Counted from the stretch's first letter, positions 51,447-61,173 are shown. The stretch is DNA of 64,000 nucleotides from Kaistia adipata DSM 17808 (GCF_000423225.1 NZ_AUHO01000007.1:62001-126000); one strand, 5' to 3'. The notes: generated by a model not told the origin, from the letters alone. Numbers and translations: made by a program.

Positions 51447-51570
51447 TCGCGACTTCCTCCTGCTTTGCTCGCGGGAAACTAGCTTTTTTCCGCCGGACGA
51501 AACAAGCATCCGTTTACATGAAACGGGGCTTCTGGCTTGGTTTGGGGAAAGCCAAGCAGAGGAGTTCGCG

Positions 51571-52917
51571 TTGAGCATCCACAATCCGGCGACGGCCGGC
51601 CAGTCGTCCAAGTCGTTGACCTTCGATCGTTCCGTCGAGGAGATCCGCCGCAATTCCCAGTGGATCGCGGGCGGCGTCAACAGCAACTTCCGTCTCAACA
51701 TCTCGCCGACGCCGCTCGTCTTCGAGAAGGCCGAGGGACCCTATCTGTTCGACGTCGATGGCAACCGGCTGATCGACTACTATCTCGGCATGGGGCCGAT
51801 GATCCTCGGCCACAATCCGAAGGCCCTGACCGACGCCGTCACCGAGCAGATGAAACACGGCATCCTGTTCGGCGGCCAGTCGAAGGTCGAGACCGAGGCG
51901 GCCCGCCTCGTCTGCGAGATGGTGCCCTGCGCCGAGCGGATCCGGTTCGCCTCGTCCGGCTCCGAGGCCGACCAGGCCGCGCTGCGCCTCGCCCGCGCCG
52001 CCACCGGCCGCCAGGTCATCATCAAGTTCGAGGGCCATTATCACGGCTGGTTCGACAACGTGCTATGGTCGACGGCGCCTGCGCTCGACGCGGCCGGTCC
52101 CGCCGACAAGCCCGTGCCGGTCGCCGGCAGCAAGGGCCAGCTGCCGCAGTCGGCGGAGGGCCTCGAGGTCCTGCCGTGGAACAACCTGGCACTTCTCCAG
52201 GCCCGTCTCGCCAAGGGTGACGTCGCCGGCGTGATCATGGAAGCGACCATGTGCAACGCGGGCGCGATCCATCCGGCGCCCGGCTATCTCGAAGGCGTCC
52301 GCGAGGCCTGCACCAAGGCCGGCACCATCCTGATCTTCGATGAGGTGATCACCGGCTTCCGCCTCGGCGCCGGCGGCGCGCAGGCGCATTTCGGCGTCAC
52401 GCCCGACCTCGCGACCTTCGGCAAGGCGATCGCCAACGGCTTCCCGGTGGCGGCACTCGCCGGTCGCGCCGACCTGCTCGACATGTTCGTTTCGGGCGGC
52501 GTCGTGCATGGCGGCACCTACAATTCGCAGCCGCTCTCGATGGCCGCGACCGTCGCCTCGCTGAAGTCGCTGACGCCGGAGCTCTACGCCACGATCGGCG
52601 TGAACGGCACACGTCTGATGGACGGCATGCGCGCCATCTTCGACAAGGCCGGCGTCAAGGCGGTCGTCACCGGCTATCCGCAGATCTTCCACGTCGCCTT
52701 CGGCCTCGATGCGCCGGCGGTCGACTATCGCGACCTCGCCCGTTCCGACAAGAAGGCCTATGTCGCCTTCACGACGGCGCTGCTGCGGCGGGGCGTCCGG
52801 GCGCTCGAGCGCGGCGCCTGGTTCATGTCGATCACGCATGACGAGGCGGTCGTCGACGCCACGCTGGCGGCGGTCGAGGGCGCCGTCGGCGAGCTCAAGG
52901 CTGGCGGCATTCTGTAG
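51571..52917 (+). CDS. Class III aminotransferase (glutamate-1-semialdehyde-aminomutase-like)
   Basis: A 448-residue PLP-dependent enzyme. Recognisable blocks: the S-S-G-S-E-A phosphate loop, G-H-Y-H-G-W, F-D-E-V-I-T-G-F-R (Asp that holds the PLP nitrogen), and the lysine in A-T-F-G-K-A-I-A-N-G. It resembles HemL in arrangement but has the context of amino-acid catabolism: an amino-acid ABC importer and a hydroxyacid dehydrogenase follow. The start is a TTG at 51571 with a GAGGAG box 8 nt upstream; the frame is open further upstream but overlaps the IclR promoter. Transamination of an imported amino acid or amine is the likely role; the substrate is not known. Confidence 0.88.
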   Translation: MSIHNPATAGQSSKSLTFDRSVEEIRRNSQWIAGGVNSNFRLNISPTPLVFEKAEGPYLFDVDGNRLIDYYLGMGPMILGHNPKALTDAVTEQMKHGILFGGQSKVETEAARLVCEMVPCAERIRFASSGSEADQAALRLARAATGRQVIIKFEGHYHGWFDNVLWSTAPALDAAGPADKPVPVAGSKGQLPQSAEGLEVLPWNNLALLQARLAKGDVAGVIMEATMCNAGAIHPAPGYLEGVREACTKAGTILIFDEVITGFRLGAGGAQAHFGVTPDLATFGKAIANGFPVAALAGRADLLDMFVSGGVVHGGTYNSQPLSMAATVASLKSLTPELYATIGVNGTRLMDGMRAIFDKAGVKAVVTGYPQIFHVAFGLDAPAVDYRDLARSDKKAYVAFTTALLRRGVRALERGAWFMSITHDEAVVDATLAAVEGAVGELKAGGIL

Positions 52918-53143
52918 TTCGCAATTATAAATAATTCCGTGCAGTGAAGCGCGCCCGACTTGCCAGGATCGACATGGCGAGAGACGGTGTGTGCAACGCG
53001 AACAGATCCGCCGCGCCGATTACCGGAAAAAAAGCCGGAACGGCGCGGCGCGAAGCCAGGGAACAGAGCCGTTGCCGTCGCATTGCGCGGCGTGCGGCCT
53101 GAGCACGGACGGTGGATTTCATCGTCGAGAAGAGGGGAAGACC

Positions 53144-53986
53144 ATGCGCGCTACCGCATTGAAATTCGCAGCCGGCCTCGGCGCCGTGACGCTCGCCATG
53201 TCGATGGCGCAGCCGGCCTTCGCCGGCAAGCTCCAGGACGTGCTGAGCCGGGGCAAGCTGATCGTCGGCACGGGCAGCACCAATCCGCCGTGGCATTTCC
53301 GCGATGAATCGGGCGAGCTCGTCGGCTTCGACATCGACGTCGCCAAGATCATCGCCAAGGGCCTGTTCGACGACGAGACCAAGATCGAGTTCGTCAACCA
53401 GGCGTCGGACGCCCGCATCCCGAACATCGTCACCGACAAGGTTGACATCACCTGCCAGTTCGTCACCGTGACGGCGGCGCGCGCCCAGCAGGTTGCCTTC
53501 ACCGTCCCGTATTATCGCGAGGGCGTCAGCCTGATGATGCCGGCCGGCGGCAAGTATGCCGACTATGCGGCGCTGAAGGCGGCCGGCGGCGACGTGACCG
53601 TCTCCGTGCTCCAGAACGTCTTCGCCGAGGGCATGGTCAAGGCGGCGCTTCCCGACGCCAAGGTCGACCAGTTCGAGAGCGTCGACCTGATGTACCAGGC
53701 GCTGAACTCGGGCCGCGCCGACGCGGCCGCGACCGACTCGTCCTCGCTGCGCTACTACATGAAGCAGAACGAGGGCCGCTATGTGGACTCGGGCTACAGC
53801 TGGAACCCGCAGACCTATGCCTGCATCGTCAAGCAGGGCGATCCGGACTGGCTGAACTTCGTCAACGTCGCGCTGCGCGAGTCGATGACCGGCACGATGT
53901 TCCCGACCTACAAGGCGGCCTATGAGCGCTGGTTCGGTGAATCGCCGAGCGAGCCGAAGATCGGGTTCCCGGCCGAATTCCGCTAA
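53144..53986 (+). CDS. Polar amino-acid ABC transporter substrate-binding protein
   Basis: A 280-residue periplasmic protein of the solute-binding family 3. A Sec signal peptide occupies residues 1-25 (hydrophobic core, cleavage after A-F-A-G region), then the family pattern L-I-V-G-T-G-S-T-N-P-P-W and the F-D-I-D-V-A-K motif for binding the alpha-amino and carboxyl groups. First gene of a four-gene importer: binding protein, two permeases, ATPase, all on the plus strand and closely spaced. Together with the aminotransferase before it, it probably imports a polar or unusual amino acid. Confidence 0.9.
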   Translation: MRATALKFAAGLGAVTLAMSMAQPAFAGKLQDVLSRGKLIVGTGSTNPPWHFRDESGELVGFDIDVAKIIAKGLFDDETKIEFVNQASDARIPNIVTDKVDITCQFVTVTAARAQQVAFTVPYYREGVSLMMPAGGKYADYAALKAAGGDVTVSVLQNVFAEGMVKAALPDAKVDQFESVDLMYQALNSGRADAAATDSSSLRYYMKQNEGRYVDSGYSWNPQTYACIVKQGDPDWLNFVNVALRESMTGTMFPTYKAAYERWFGESPSEPKIGFPAEFR

Positions 53987-54004
53987 CAGCCGGCGAACGC
54001 CAAC

Positions 54005-54664
54005 GTGAACTATACGCTGCATTTCGGTGCCGTATGGGCGAGCTTCGATCAGCTTCTGATCGGGCTCGCCATCGGCCTCGGGCTGGCGGTCGCCGCCGTG
54101 GCGATCGGAACCCTGATCGGCCTGCTGTCGGCCTTCGCCAGCGTGTCGCATTCACGCATCCTGCGCGGCATCAGCTGGATCTACGTCCTGCTGATCCGCA
54201 ACATCCCGCTGCTCGTCCTGGTGCTGCTCGCCTATTTTGCGCTGCCCCAGGTCGGCATCCGGCTCGACAAATATGAGAGCTTCATCGCCTCGCTGGCGCT
54301 CTATGCCGGCGCCTATCTGACCGAGGTGTTCCGGGCCGGCCTGCTGTCGGTGCCGAAGGGCATCGTCGAGGCGGCGCGGGCGATCGGCCTGACGCGGCTG
54401 CAGACCAATCTCTTCGTGGTCGCGCCGGTGATGCTGCGCAATGCGCTGCCCTCGCTCGGCAACACCTTCATCGGCATGTTCAAGGACAGCTCGATCGCGG
54501 CCGCCATCGCGGTGCCGGAGCTGACCTTCGAGGCGCGCAAGATCAACGTCGACACGTTCCGCGTGGTCGAGACATGGACGGTCGCCAGCGGCCTCTATAT
54601 CGCGACCTGCTTCACGATCGCCGCGTTGCTGCGCCGGCTCGAACGCCGCTTCCCCAAGTTCTGA
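54005..54664 (+). CDS. Polar amino-acid ABC transporter permease (HisM/GlnP type)
   Basis: A 219-residue inner-membrane permease with five helices. The coupling loop V-P-K-G-I-V-E-A-A-R-A-I-G-L-T near 115-130 is the EAA motif. It starts with GTG at 54005, 18 bp after the binding-protein stop. The partner permease begins 6 bp downstream. As in other PAAT importers, the two permeases form a heterodimer that works with one ATPase. Confidence 0.9.
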   Translation: MNYTLHFGAVWASFDQLLIGLAIGLGLAVAAVAIGTLIGLLSAFASVSHSRILRGISWIYVLLIRNIPLLVLVLLAYFALPQVGIRLDKYESFIASLALYAGAYLTEVFRAGLLSVPKGIVEAARAIGLTRLQTNLFVVAPVMLRNALPSLGNTFIGMFKDSSIAAAIAVPELTFEARKINVDTFRVVETWTVASGLYIATCFTIAALLRRLERRFPKF

Positions 54665-54670
54665 TCGGGC

Positions 54671-55333
54671 ATGGTCATGGATGCATTCCTCGCCCAGCTC
54701 TGGATCGCACGGTGGCCGCTCTTCGACGGCTTCCTGATGACCATCGGCATCTCGGTCGGCGCGATCGTGTTCGGCACGATCCTCGGCTGCATCGTCGGGA
54801 TCCAGCTCGTCTTCGGCTCGTTCCTGGTCAAGCTTCCCTTCCGCCTCTATGTCGACGTGATGCGCGGCACGCCGCTGCTCGTGCTGATCCTGGCGGCGTT
54901 CTACATCCCCGCGGTGATGGGGCTGTCGCTCAGCGCCTCGCAGGCGGGCACGCTGGCGCTTGGCCTCTTCGCCGGCGCCCATATCGGCGAGCTGGTGCGC
55001 GGTTCGCTGCAGGCGATCCCGCCCGGGCAGATCGAGGCGGGGCGCGCCATCGGGCTGCGGTTTCCGCAGATCCTGGCCAATGTGCTGCTGCCGCAGGCGC
55101 TCCGTTCGGCGCTACCGCCCTGGATCAACACCGGGGTCGAGCTGATCAAGGGCTCGAGCCTGCTCTCGATGATCGGCGTCGGCGAACTGCTCCTGAAGAC
55201 CCAGGAGGTGATCGGCCGGACCTTCATGACCATTGAATTCTACGTGTTCGCCGGCATTCTCTACCTGATCGTCAACATCACCCTGGACGTGCTCGGCAAG
55301 TCGCTGGAACGCCGCCTCGGAGCCCGCCTATGA
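54671..55333 (+). CDS. Polar amino-acid ABC transporter permease (HisQ type)
   Basis: A 220-residue membrane permease, the second of the pair. The EAA loop is I-P-P-G-Q-I-E-A-G-R-A-I-G-L-R near 118-132. Its stop overlaps the ATPase start (ATGA at 55330-55333), which fixes the reading of both genes and couples their synthesis. Predicted five to six helices. Confidence 0.9.
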   Translation: MVMDAFLAQLWIARWPLFDGFLMTIGISVGAIVFGTILGCIVGIQLVFGSFLVKLPFRLYVDVMRGTPLLVLILAAFYIPAVMGLSLSASQAGTLALGLFAGAHIGELVRGSLQAIPPGQIEAGRAIGLRFPQILANVLLPQALRSALPPWINTGVELIKGSSLLSMIGVGELLLKTQEVIGRTFMTIEFYVFAGILYLIVNITLDVLGKSLERRLGARL

Positions 55334-56112
55334 TCCCAGACGAAAACGCGCGCCCGCTGCTGGAAATCCGCGACCTCCGCAAGAATTTCGGCGCGGTGGA
55401 GATCCTGAAGGGCGTCGATCTCTCGCTCCGGCCGAAGGAGGTCGTGTCGATCATCGGCTCGAGCGGCTCCGGCAAGACGACGCTGTTGCGTTGCGTCAAC
55501 CTGCTGGAGGAGTTCCAGGGCGGCGACATCGTGCTCGACGGCGAGACGATCGGCTACAGGACGTCGGGCGGCAAGCGCGTCCGGCTCCGCGACGCGGAGC
55601 TGTCGCGCCAGCGTGCCATGACCGGCATGGTGTTCCAGAGCTTCAACCTGTTTCCGCACCTGACGGCCGCCGGCAACGTCATGCTTGGCCTGCGCAAGGT
55701 GAAGAAGCTCGGCAAGGAAGAGGCCTTCGCCATCGCCGAGAAGTGGCTCGGCCGGGTCGGCCTCGGCACCCGCCTCAACCATTATCCGAGCCAGCTTTCC
55801 GGCGGCCAGCAGCAGCGCGTCGCGATCGCCCGCGCGCTTGCCATGAACCCGAAGCTGGTGCTGCTCGACGAGGTGACCTCGGCGCTCGATCCGGAGCTGG
55901 TGCAGGAGGTGCTGACCACCGTCAAGGGCATCGCTGACGACGGCGCCACGCTCCTGATCGTCACGCACGAGATGCGGTTCGCCCGCGAAGTGTCCGACCG
56001 CATCGTGTTCATGGAGCAGGGCCGCATCGCCGAGCAGGGCACGCCGGAGGAGATCTTCGGCGAGGGCCGCAGCGAGCGCCTGAACGCCTTCCTGAAGAGT
56101 TCGCGGCACTGA
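55330..56112 (+). CDS. Polar amino-acid ABC transporter ATP-binding protein
   Basis: A 260-residue cytoplasmic ATPase of the GlnQ/HisP group. Walker A G-S-S-G-S-G-K-T-T near 43-51, the ABC signature L-S-G-G-Q-Q-Q-R near 157-164, Walker B L-V-L-L-D-E-V-T-S-A-L-D and the switch His in V-T-H-E-M are all intact. It powers the importer encoded just upstream. It is the only complete importer ATPase in this window. Confidence 0.93.
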   Translation: MIPDENARPLLEIRDLRKNFGAVEILKGVDLSLRPKEVVSIIGSSGSGKTTLLRCVNLLEEFQGGDIVLDGETIGYRTSGGKRVRLRDAELSRQRAMTGMVFQSFNLFPHLTAAGNVMLGLRKVKKLGKEEAFAIAEKWLGRVGLGTRLNHYPSQLSGGQQQRVAIARALAMNPKLVLLDEVTSALDPELVQEVLTTVKGIADDGATLLIVTHEMRFAREVSDRIVFMEQGRIAEQGTPEEIFGEGRSERLNAFLKSSRH

Positions 56113-56292
56113 GCCCTTGTCCGGCGCCGTGCGCGCCGGTCATGATCCGATTGGAAGCGAGGTTCGGGAACGAGCCTCGCTTTTCGTTCGTCTGGCCGAA
56201 GCGGCGCGGGGTGCCTCGCGGCGGATCGCGTGCTAGGCCTTTTCGACGCGCCGCGAACCGGCGCCGCATGGTGGACTTTGACGGAGATCGAG

Positions 56293-57159
56293 ATGACGAA
56301 GGTAGCGTTCCTGGGCCTCGGCGTGATGGGCTATCCGATGGCGCGGCATCTGCAGGCTGGCGGTCACGAGGTGACCGTCTACAACCGCAACGCTGCCAAG
56401 TCCGCGAAATGGGTGGCCGAGTTCGGCGGCCGCAGCGCCGCGACGCCGAAGGAAGCGGCCGTCGGCCAGGACATCGTCTTCGCCTGCGTCGGCAATGACG
56501 ACGACCTGCGCTCGGTCACGATCGGCCCGGACGGCGCCTTTGCCGGCATGGCGAAGGGGGCCGTGTTCGTCGATCACACCACGGCTTCGGCTGAGGTCGC
56601 GCGCGAGCTCCATGCCGAGGCGGCCAAGCTTGGCTTCGACTTCGTCGACGCCCCGGTCTCGGGCGGCCAGGCCGGCGCCGAGAACGGCGTGCTGACGGTG
56701 ATGTGCGGCGGCGACGCGGCGGCCTTCGCCAAGGCCGAGCCGGTGATCCAGAGCTATGCCCGCGCCTGCCGGCTGCTTGGTCCGGTCGGTTCCGGCCAGC
56801 TCGCCAAGATGATGAACCAGATCTGCATCGCCGGCATCGTCCAGGGCCTGGCCGAGGCGCTGCATTTCGGCAAGCGCGCCGGCCTCGACGTCGAGGCGGT
56901 GGTCGACGTGATCTCCAAGGGCGCGGCGCAATCCTGGCAGATGGAGAACCGCTACAAGTCGATGAATTCAGGCAATTTCGAGTTCGGCTTCGCCGTCGAC
57001 TGGATGCGCAAGGACCTCGGCATCTGCCTCGACGAGGCGCGCAACAACGGCGCCCGGCTGCCGCTGACCGCGCTGGTCGACCAGTTCTATGGCGACGTCC
57101 AGCAGATGGGCGGCAATCGCTGGGACACGTCGAGCCTGATCGCCCGGCTGGAGAAGTAA
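56293..57159 (+). CDS. NAD(P)-dependent beta-hydroxyacid dehydrogenase (GarR/MmsB family)
   Basis: A 288-residue oxidoreductase related to 3-hydroxyisobutyrate and tartronate-semialdehyde reductases. The Rossmann motif F-L-G-L-G-V-M-G-Y-P-M-A is at residues 6-17, the substrate loop D-A-P-V-S-G-G-Q-A-G-A near 120, and the catalytic lysine in K-M-M-N-Q near 170. It lies 180 bp after the importer ATPase and could finish degradation of the carbon skeleton released by the aminotransferase, although it may also be a separate unit. The frame is open further upstream, but M-T-K-V-A-F-L is the natural start. Confidence 0.9.
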   Translation: MTKVAFLGLGVMGYPMARHLQAGGHEVTVYNRNAAKSAKWVAEFGGRSAATPKEAAVGQDIVFACVGNDDDLRSVTIGPDGAFAGMAKGAVFVDHTTASAEVARELHAEAAKLGFDFVDAPVSGGQAGAENGVLTVMCGGDAAAFAKAEPVIQSYARACRLLGPVGSGQLAKMMNQICIAGIVQGLAEALHFGKRAGLDVEAVVDVISKGAAQSWQMENRYKSMNSGNFEFGFAVDWMRKDLGICLDEARNNGARLPLTALVDQFYGDVQQMGGNRWDTSSLIARLEK

Positions 57160-57172
57160 GCCCGGAACGACG

Positions 57173-57199
57173 GGTTAACGCGCCTCCGGCGCGTTAACC
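57173..57199. terminator. Perfect 12-bp hairpin between converging genes
   Basis: GGTTAACGCGCC and GGCGCGTTAACC with a 3-nt loop, 13 bp after the dehydrogenase stop and 60 bp before the end of the converging GMP/PMI gene. No T-run follows, so it may act as a barrier or a factor-assisted terminator in both directions. Confidence 0.6.
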
Positions 57200-57258
57200 T
57201 CCCGTTAGCCATCCGTCGTCCCGGGACGCGCCCGGGGCGACGGCGAGCACGCCGCGCC

Positions 57259-58683
57259 TCAGACGCGGGCGTAGATGTCCTCGATGCGGACGATGTCGTC
57301 CTCGCCGAGATAGGAGCCGGTCTGCACCTCGATCAGCTCGAGCGGGATCTTGCCGGGGTTGGAGACGCGGTGGATGGCGCCGAGCGGCAGGTAGATCGAC
57401 TCGTTCTCGTTCACCGTCCGGATCGTGTCGTTCAGCGTCACCTCGGCGGTGCCGCGGACCACGACCCAGTGCTCGGCGCGGTGGTGGTGCTTCTGCAGCG
57501 ACAGCTTGGCGCCCGGCTCGACGACGATCTTCTTCACATGGAAGCGGTCGCCCCGGCAGATCGTCTGGTAGGTGCCCCAGGGTCGGTGGATCTTGATGTG
57601 CTCGTTGGCCTCGTTGCGCTTCTCCGCCTTCAGGCTGGCGACGAGGTTCTTGACGTCCTGGCTGCGGTCGGACGGCATGATCAGGATCGCGTCCTCGGAG
57701 GCGACGACGGTCAGGTTGTCGAGGCCGATGCCGGTGACGAGCGGGCCTTCGGAATGGACGAAGGCGTTGTGGCTGTCGATCAGCGCCACCGGTCCGGTGG
57801 TGACGTTGCCGTGCTCGCCCGGCGTGCGGCTGTCGCGCACCGCGTCCCAGCTGCCGATGTCGGACCACGAGAAGCGGCCCTCCATGACGGCGGCGCGGTC
57901 GGTCCGCTCCAGCACGGCATAGTCGATCGACTTCGCCGGGATCGCCGAGAAGCTCTGATCGTCGAGGCGGAGGAAGCCGAGGTCCTCATGCGCGCCCTTG
58001 ATGGCGGCCTCGGCGCCGGCGACGATCTCGGGCTCGTATTTGGCGGCTTCCGACAGCATCAGCGCGGCCGGGAAGATGAAGTTGCCGGAGTTCCAGAGGA
58101 AGCCCTCGGCGACATAGCGCTCGGCGGTCTCGCGGTCGGGCTTCTCGACGAAGGAGGTCACCGCGAAGGCGCCCGGCGTCGTCAGCGGCTTGCCCGGCTT
58201 GATGTAGCCATAGCTGGTGCGCGGCTCGGTCGGCGTGATGCCGAAGGTGACGATGTGGCCTTCCTCGGCCGCGGCGGCGGCGGCGAGGCAGGCGTCCTGG
58301 AACAGCTTGACGTCGGGCACGAGATGGTCGGCGGCGAGCGCCAGCACCAGGCAGTCGTCGCCGTAGAGCTTCTGCGCATAGCGCGCCGCGACGATCAGCG
58401 CGGCGGCGGAATCGCGCCGCGCCGGCTCGAGGATGATGGTCGCGTTCATGCCGATCTCGGCCGCCTGGCGGCGGGCGAAGAAGCGGAAGGCGTCCGCCGT
58501 GATGACGATCGGATCGGTGCCGCCGGCGCTCTTCGACGGCAGGCGCATCAGCGTGTCCTGGTAGAAGGTGCGCTCGGAGCCGAGCGCCAGGAACTGCTTC
58601 GGCATGCTGTCGCGCGAAATCGGCCAGAGGCGCGTTCCAGATCCGCCCGCCAGGATTACCGGAACAATCTTCGAACCTGCCAT
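57259..58683 (-). CDS. Mannose-1-phosphate guanylyltransferase/mannose-6-phosphate isomerase
   Basis: A 474-residue bifunctional enzyme that makes GDP-mannose for polysaccharides. The N-terminal nucleotidyltransferase shows V-I-L-A-G-G-S-G-T-R-L-W-P near residue 7 and the F-V-E-K-P motif near 155. The C-terminal cupin (about 350-474) is the isomerase with P-W-G-T-Y, K-L-S-L-Q-K-H-H-H-R-A-E-H-W and R-V-S-N-P-G. The ATG at 58683 is preferred because GAGG lies 8 nt upstream; an ATG six bases earlier is the alternative. It is co-oriented with the ExoP-like gene upstream, as expected for a capsule or exopolysaccharide locus. Confidence 0.93.
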   Translation of the reverse strand: MAGSKIVPVILAGGSGTRLWPISRDSMPKQFLALGSERTFYQDTLMRLPSKSAGGTDPIVITADAFRFFARRQAAEIGMNATIILEPARRDSAAALIVAARYAQKLYGDDCLVLALAADHLVPDVKLFQDACLAAAAAAEEGHIVTFGITPTEPRTSYGYIKPGKPLTTPGAFAVTSFVEKPDRETAERYVAEGFLWNSGNFIFPAALMLSEAAKYEPEIVAGAEAAIKGAHEDLGFLRLDDQSFSAIPAKSIDYAVLERTDRAAVMEGRFSWSDIGSWDAVRDSRTPGEHGNVTTGPVALIDSHNAFVHSEGPLVTGIGLDNLTVVASEDAILIMPSDRSQDVKNLVASLKAEKRNEANEHIKIHRPWGTYQTICRGDRFHVKKIVVEPGAKLSLQKHHHRAEHWVVVRGTAEVTLNDTIRTVNENESIYLPLGAIHRVSNPGKIPLELIEVQTGSYLGEDDIVRIEDIYARV

Positions 58684-58818
58684 AGTCATAGCCTCACATG
58701 CGCTTCTTCGCTCGGATGGATCGCTCGGCGACTGATGTCGCATGGCGAAGGTTACCAATTCAACGCGGAGCGCGGTTAACAGTTCGCGCCGGCCGGAAAA
58801 CTGGGATGCGGCGGTCGT

Positions 58819-61173
58819 CTATTGCGGGGCGCCGTCGCCCTGAGCCGTCGTTTTGGCGCCGGATTGGCCACGCGGGCGCCGGTCCGGCCGGACGGGGCGG
58901 GCGCCTGCCGCCGGCGGCGCGGGCGCGGCCGGGCCCGGCGCGGGCGCGGCCGGATCGCGCCGGCGGCGCGCCCGGCGCGGCACGGCGCCCGCGACGCGGT
59001 TGAGCGCCAGCCAGAGATGCGCCGTGCCCCGGCCGTTGCGGGCGAGCGCCTTGAAGGCGGCGCCGACGTCACGCGCCGGCGTGGCGCTGTCGACGACCAT
59101 CAGGACGTCGTCGGCATGCGGGATCAGAAGCAGCGTGTCGACCGCCGCCAGCACCGGCGGGCTGTCGATCACGACATGGTCGAAATTCCGCCTGGCGTCG
59201 TGCAGCAGCTGGTCGAGCCGGTTCGATTGCAGCAGCGTGTCGAGGTTGAGGCGGGGGTCGGCCGGGCCGGAGGCGATGGCGAGGTTGGGCGCGACGTCGT
59301 CGATCGTCAGCCCGGCGCCGCCGATGCCGCGTCCGGCGAGATAGTCGGCGACGCTGTGGCGGGGCGAGAGGCCGAGCTCGGTATGGATCGAGGGACGGCG
59401 CAGGTCGCCGTCGATCAGCAGCGTGCGGCGGCCGGAGACGCCGAGCGAGCGGGCGAGCGCGATCGCGGTCAGCGTCGCGCCTTCGCCTGGCGTCGCCGCG
59501 GTGACCAGCAGCACGCGCCCGGGGCGGGTGCCGCGCGCGCCGCGCTCGAGGCCGAGCTTCAGGCGCCGGATGGCCTCGCCATAGGGACCGTGCGGATGGG
59601 CGAGCGTCTCGGTCGCCGGCCCGTCGCCGGGCCGGTCGGCGCGGACGGGGATCGTCGGCAGCGCCGCGAGGACGGGAACGCCGGTGAACTGTTCCAGCGC
59701 CGCCTCGTCGGCGAAGCCGCCGGTGGCACCGTCGCGCAGGGCCGCCGCGCCGATGCCGAGCGCCAGCGCCAACAGGCCGGCGAGCGTCAGGATCAGCGGC
59801 TTGTTGGGCGAGGCGGGCGTGGCGGGGACGAGCGCGGCCGAGACGATGCGGCTGTCCGGCAGCTGCAGGTCGATCTCGGCCATGGCGGTGGTCGAGCTCG
59901 ACGTCAGCTTGTCGACGACCTGGCGCAGCGCGGCGGCGTCGCCCTCGGCCTCGCGGAAATGCAGCACGATGTCGGCCGGCACGTCGCTGCCGGCCAGCCG
60001 CCGGCTCAGCCGGGCGCGCAGCTCCGTCTCGCTTTCGCGCGCCAGCACGGCCTCGGCGGCGATCCGGTCGATGACCGCCTGCGCTTCCTTGTCGATCTGG
60101 CGGTCGAGCTGGGTGAGCTTGGCCATCGTCGCCGTACCGGCGCCGTCCCCGTTGGTGCCGAGCTGCCGGCGGATCGCCGCGTGCTCGGCATTGAGGCGGA
60201 CGAGGCGGTCCGAGTTCAGTTCGGCGATCAGCGCGTCCCATTCGCGCTTGCGGGCCCGCTCGCGCGACCGGCCGGCGAGCGCGTCGTAGCGCAGTCGCGT
60301 CGTCGCCTGCTCGGTGATGGCGGCGCGCAACTCGCCGAGCTCGGCCCGGAGCTCCGGATCCTGGATCGAGACGATGCTGTCGTCGAGGAAGCTGTCAAGC
60401 TTGCGCTCCATCTCGCGCAGCCCGACGCGCGTCGTCTCGAGCTGCTGCGCCAGGCGCTGCTGGACACTGGCGGCGAAGGCGACCTTGGCCTCGATCTGCG
60501 CGTCGATATAGGCGGCGGCGGTGGCGTTGGCGATCTCGGCCGCCTTCGCCGGATCGGCGGAGCGCGCCGTCACCGCGATGACATGGGTGGCGCCGCGGCG
60601 GGCGACGGTGATGGCTTGCTCGAGCCGCTTCAGCGTCGCCTGTTCGGCCTCGGTCTTGCCGAGCGGCGCCGGGGCCAGGCCGATCCAGGCGCCGAGCCGC
60701 GCCGGCAGGGACGGCCGCGCCGCGAATTCCGGGTCGTCGCCCAGGCCGAGCTTGGTCTGCACGGCGAGCAGCACGGCCGGCGAGCGCAGGATCTCGACCT
60801 CGCTCTCGATGCGGGCGCCGTCGGTCGGGCGGGGGGCGTCGTCCGCGTCCGTATCGAGCATGCTGCGCTGCCAGGGATCGACGATCACCAGCGCGGAGGT
60901 CTTGTAGATCGGCGTCAGCTGGCCGAGCAGCAGCAGGGTCAGCAGCATCACGGCGGCGACGACCGCGACGACCGTCCAGGCCTGGCGGCGGATCAGCCGG
61001 AACAGGCGCCAGGGATCGAGGGTGGGGGGGGGCGGGCGCAGCCGGTCCGCCGCGTTGCGATCCTGCGGGGCGCCGTGGCCATTGGCGTGCCGGTCGGCGC
61101 GCGAGGAGCCGGAAGGCCCGGCGATGTCGCCATCGTCATCGGCGGCGAGACGAATGCTTCTTCCGTCCAACAT
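58819..61173 (-). CDS. Wzc/ExoP-like polysaccharide co-polymerase with degenerate kinase
   Basis: A 784-residue inner-membrane protein of polysaccharide export. A Wzz domain with two membrane helices (about 75-95 and 495-515) encloses a long helical periplasmic region. The cytoplasmic BY-kinase part has the P-G-E-G-A-T-L-T sequence where active kinases have G-E-G-K-S/T: the Walker A lysine is replaced by Ala (codon 59476-59478). Walker A' L-L-I-D-G-D-L-R-R-P and Walker B H-V-V-I-D-S-P-P are present. The C-terminus is Pro/Ala/Arg-rich and has no tyrosine cluster. It may thus be a structural regulator of chain length without kinase activity. Start ATG at 61173 after a GGGGGGAG box. Confidence 0.88.
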   Translation of the reverse strand: MLDGRSIRLAADDDGDIAGPSGSSRADRHANGHGAPQDRNAADRLRPPPPTLDPWRLFRLIRRQAWTVVAVVAAVMLLTLLLLGQLTPIYKTSALVIVDPWQRSMLDTDADDAPRPTDGARIESEVEILRSPAVLLAVQTKLGLGDDPEFAARPSLPARLGAWIGLAPAPLGKTEAEQATLKRLEQAITVARRGATHVIAVTARSADPAKAAEIANATAAAYIDAQIEAKVAFAASVQQRLAQQLETTRVGLREMERKLDSFLDDSIVSIQDPELRAELGELRAAITEQATTRLRYDALAGRSRERARKREWDALIAELNSDRLVRLNAEHAAIRRQLGTNGDGAGTATMAKLTQLDRQIDKEAQAVIDRIAAEAVLARESETELRARLSRRLAGSDVPADIVLHFREAEGDAAALRQVVDKLTSSSTTAMAEIDLQLPDSRIVSAALVPATPASPNKPLILTLAGLLALALGIGAAALRDGATGGFADEAALEQFTGVPVLAALPTIPVRADRPGDGPATETLAHPHGPYGEAIRRLKLGLERGARGTRPGRVLLVTAATPGEGATLTAIALARSLGVSGRRTLLIDGDLRRPSIHTELGLSPRHSVADYLAGRGIGGAGLTIDDVAPNLAIASGPADPRLNLDTLLQSNRLDQLLHDARRNFDHVVIDSPPVLAAVDTLLLIPHADDVLMVVDSATPARDVGAAFKALARNGRGTAHLWLALNRVAGAVPRRARRRRDPAAPAPGPAAPAPPAAGARPVRPDRRPRGQSGAKTTAQGDGAPQ

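Noticed and set aside
57173..57199. The hairpin as a recombination site.
   Set aside because: It lies between converging genes with no recombinase nearby; a transcription barrier is simpler.
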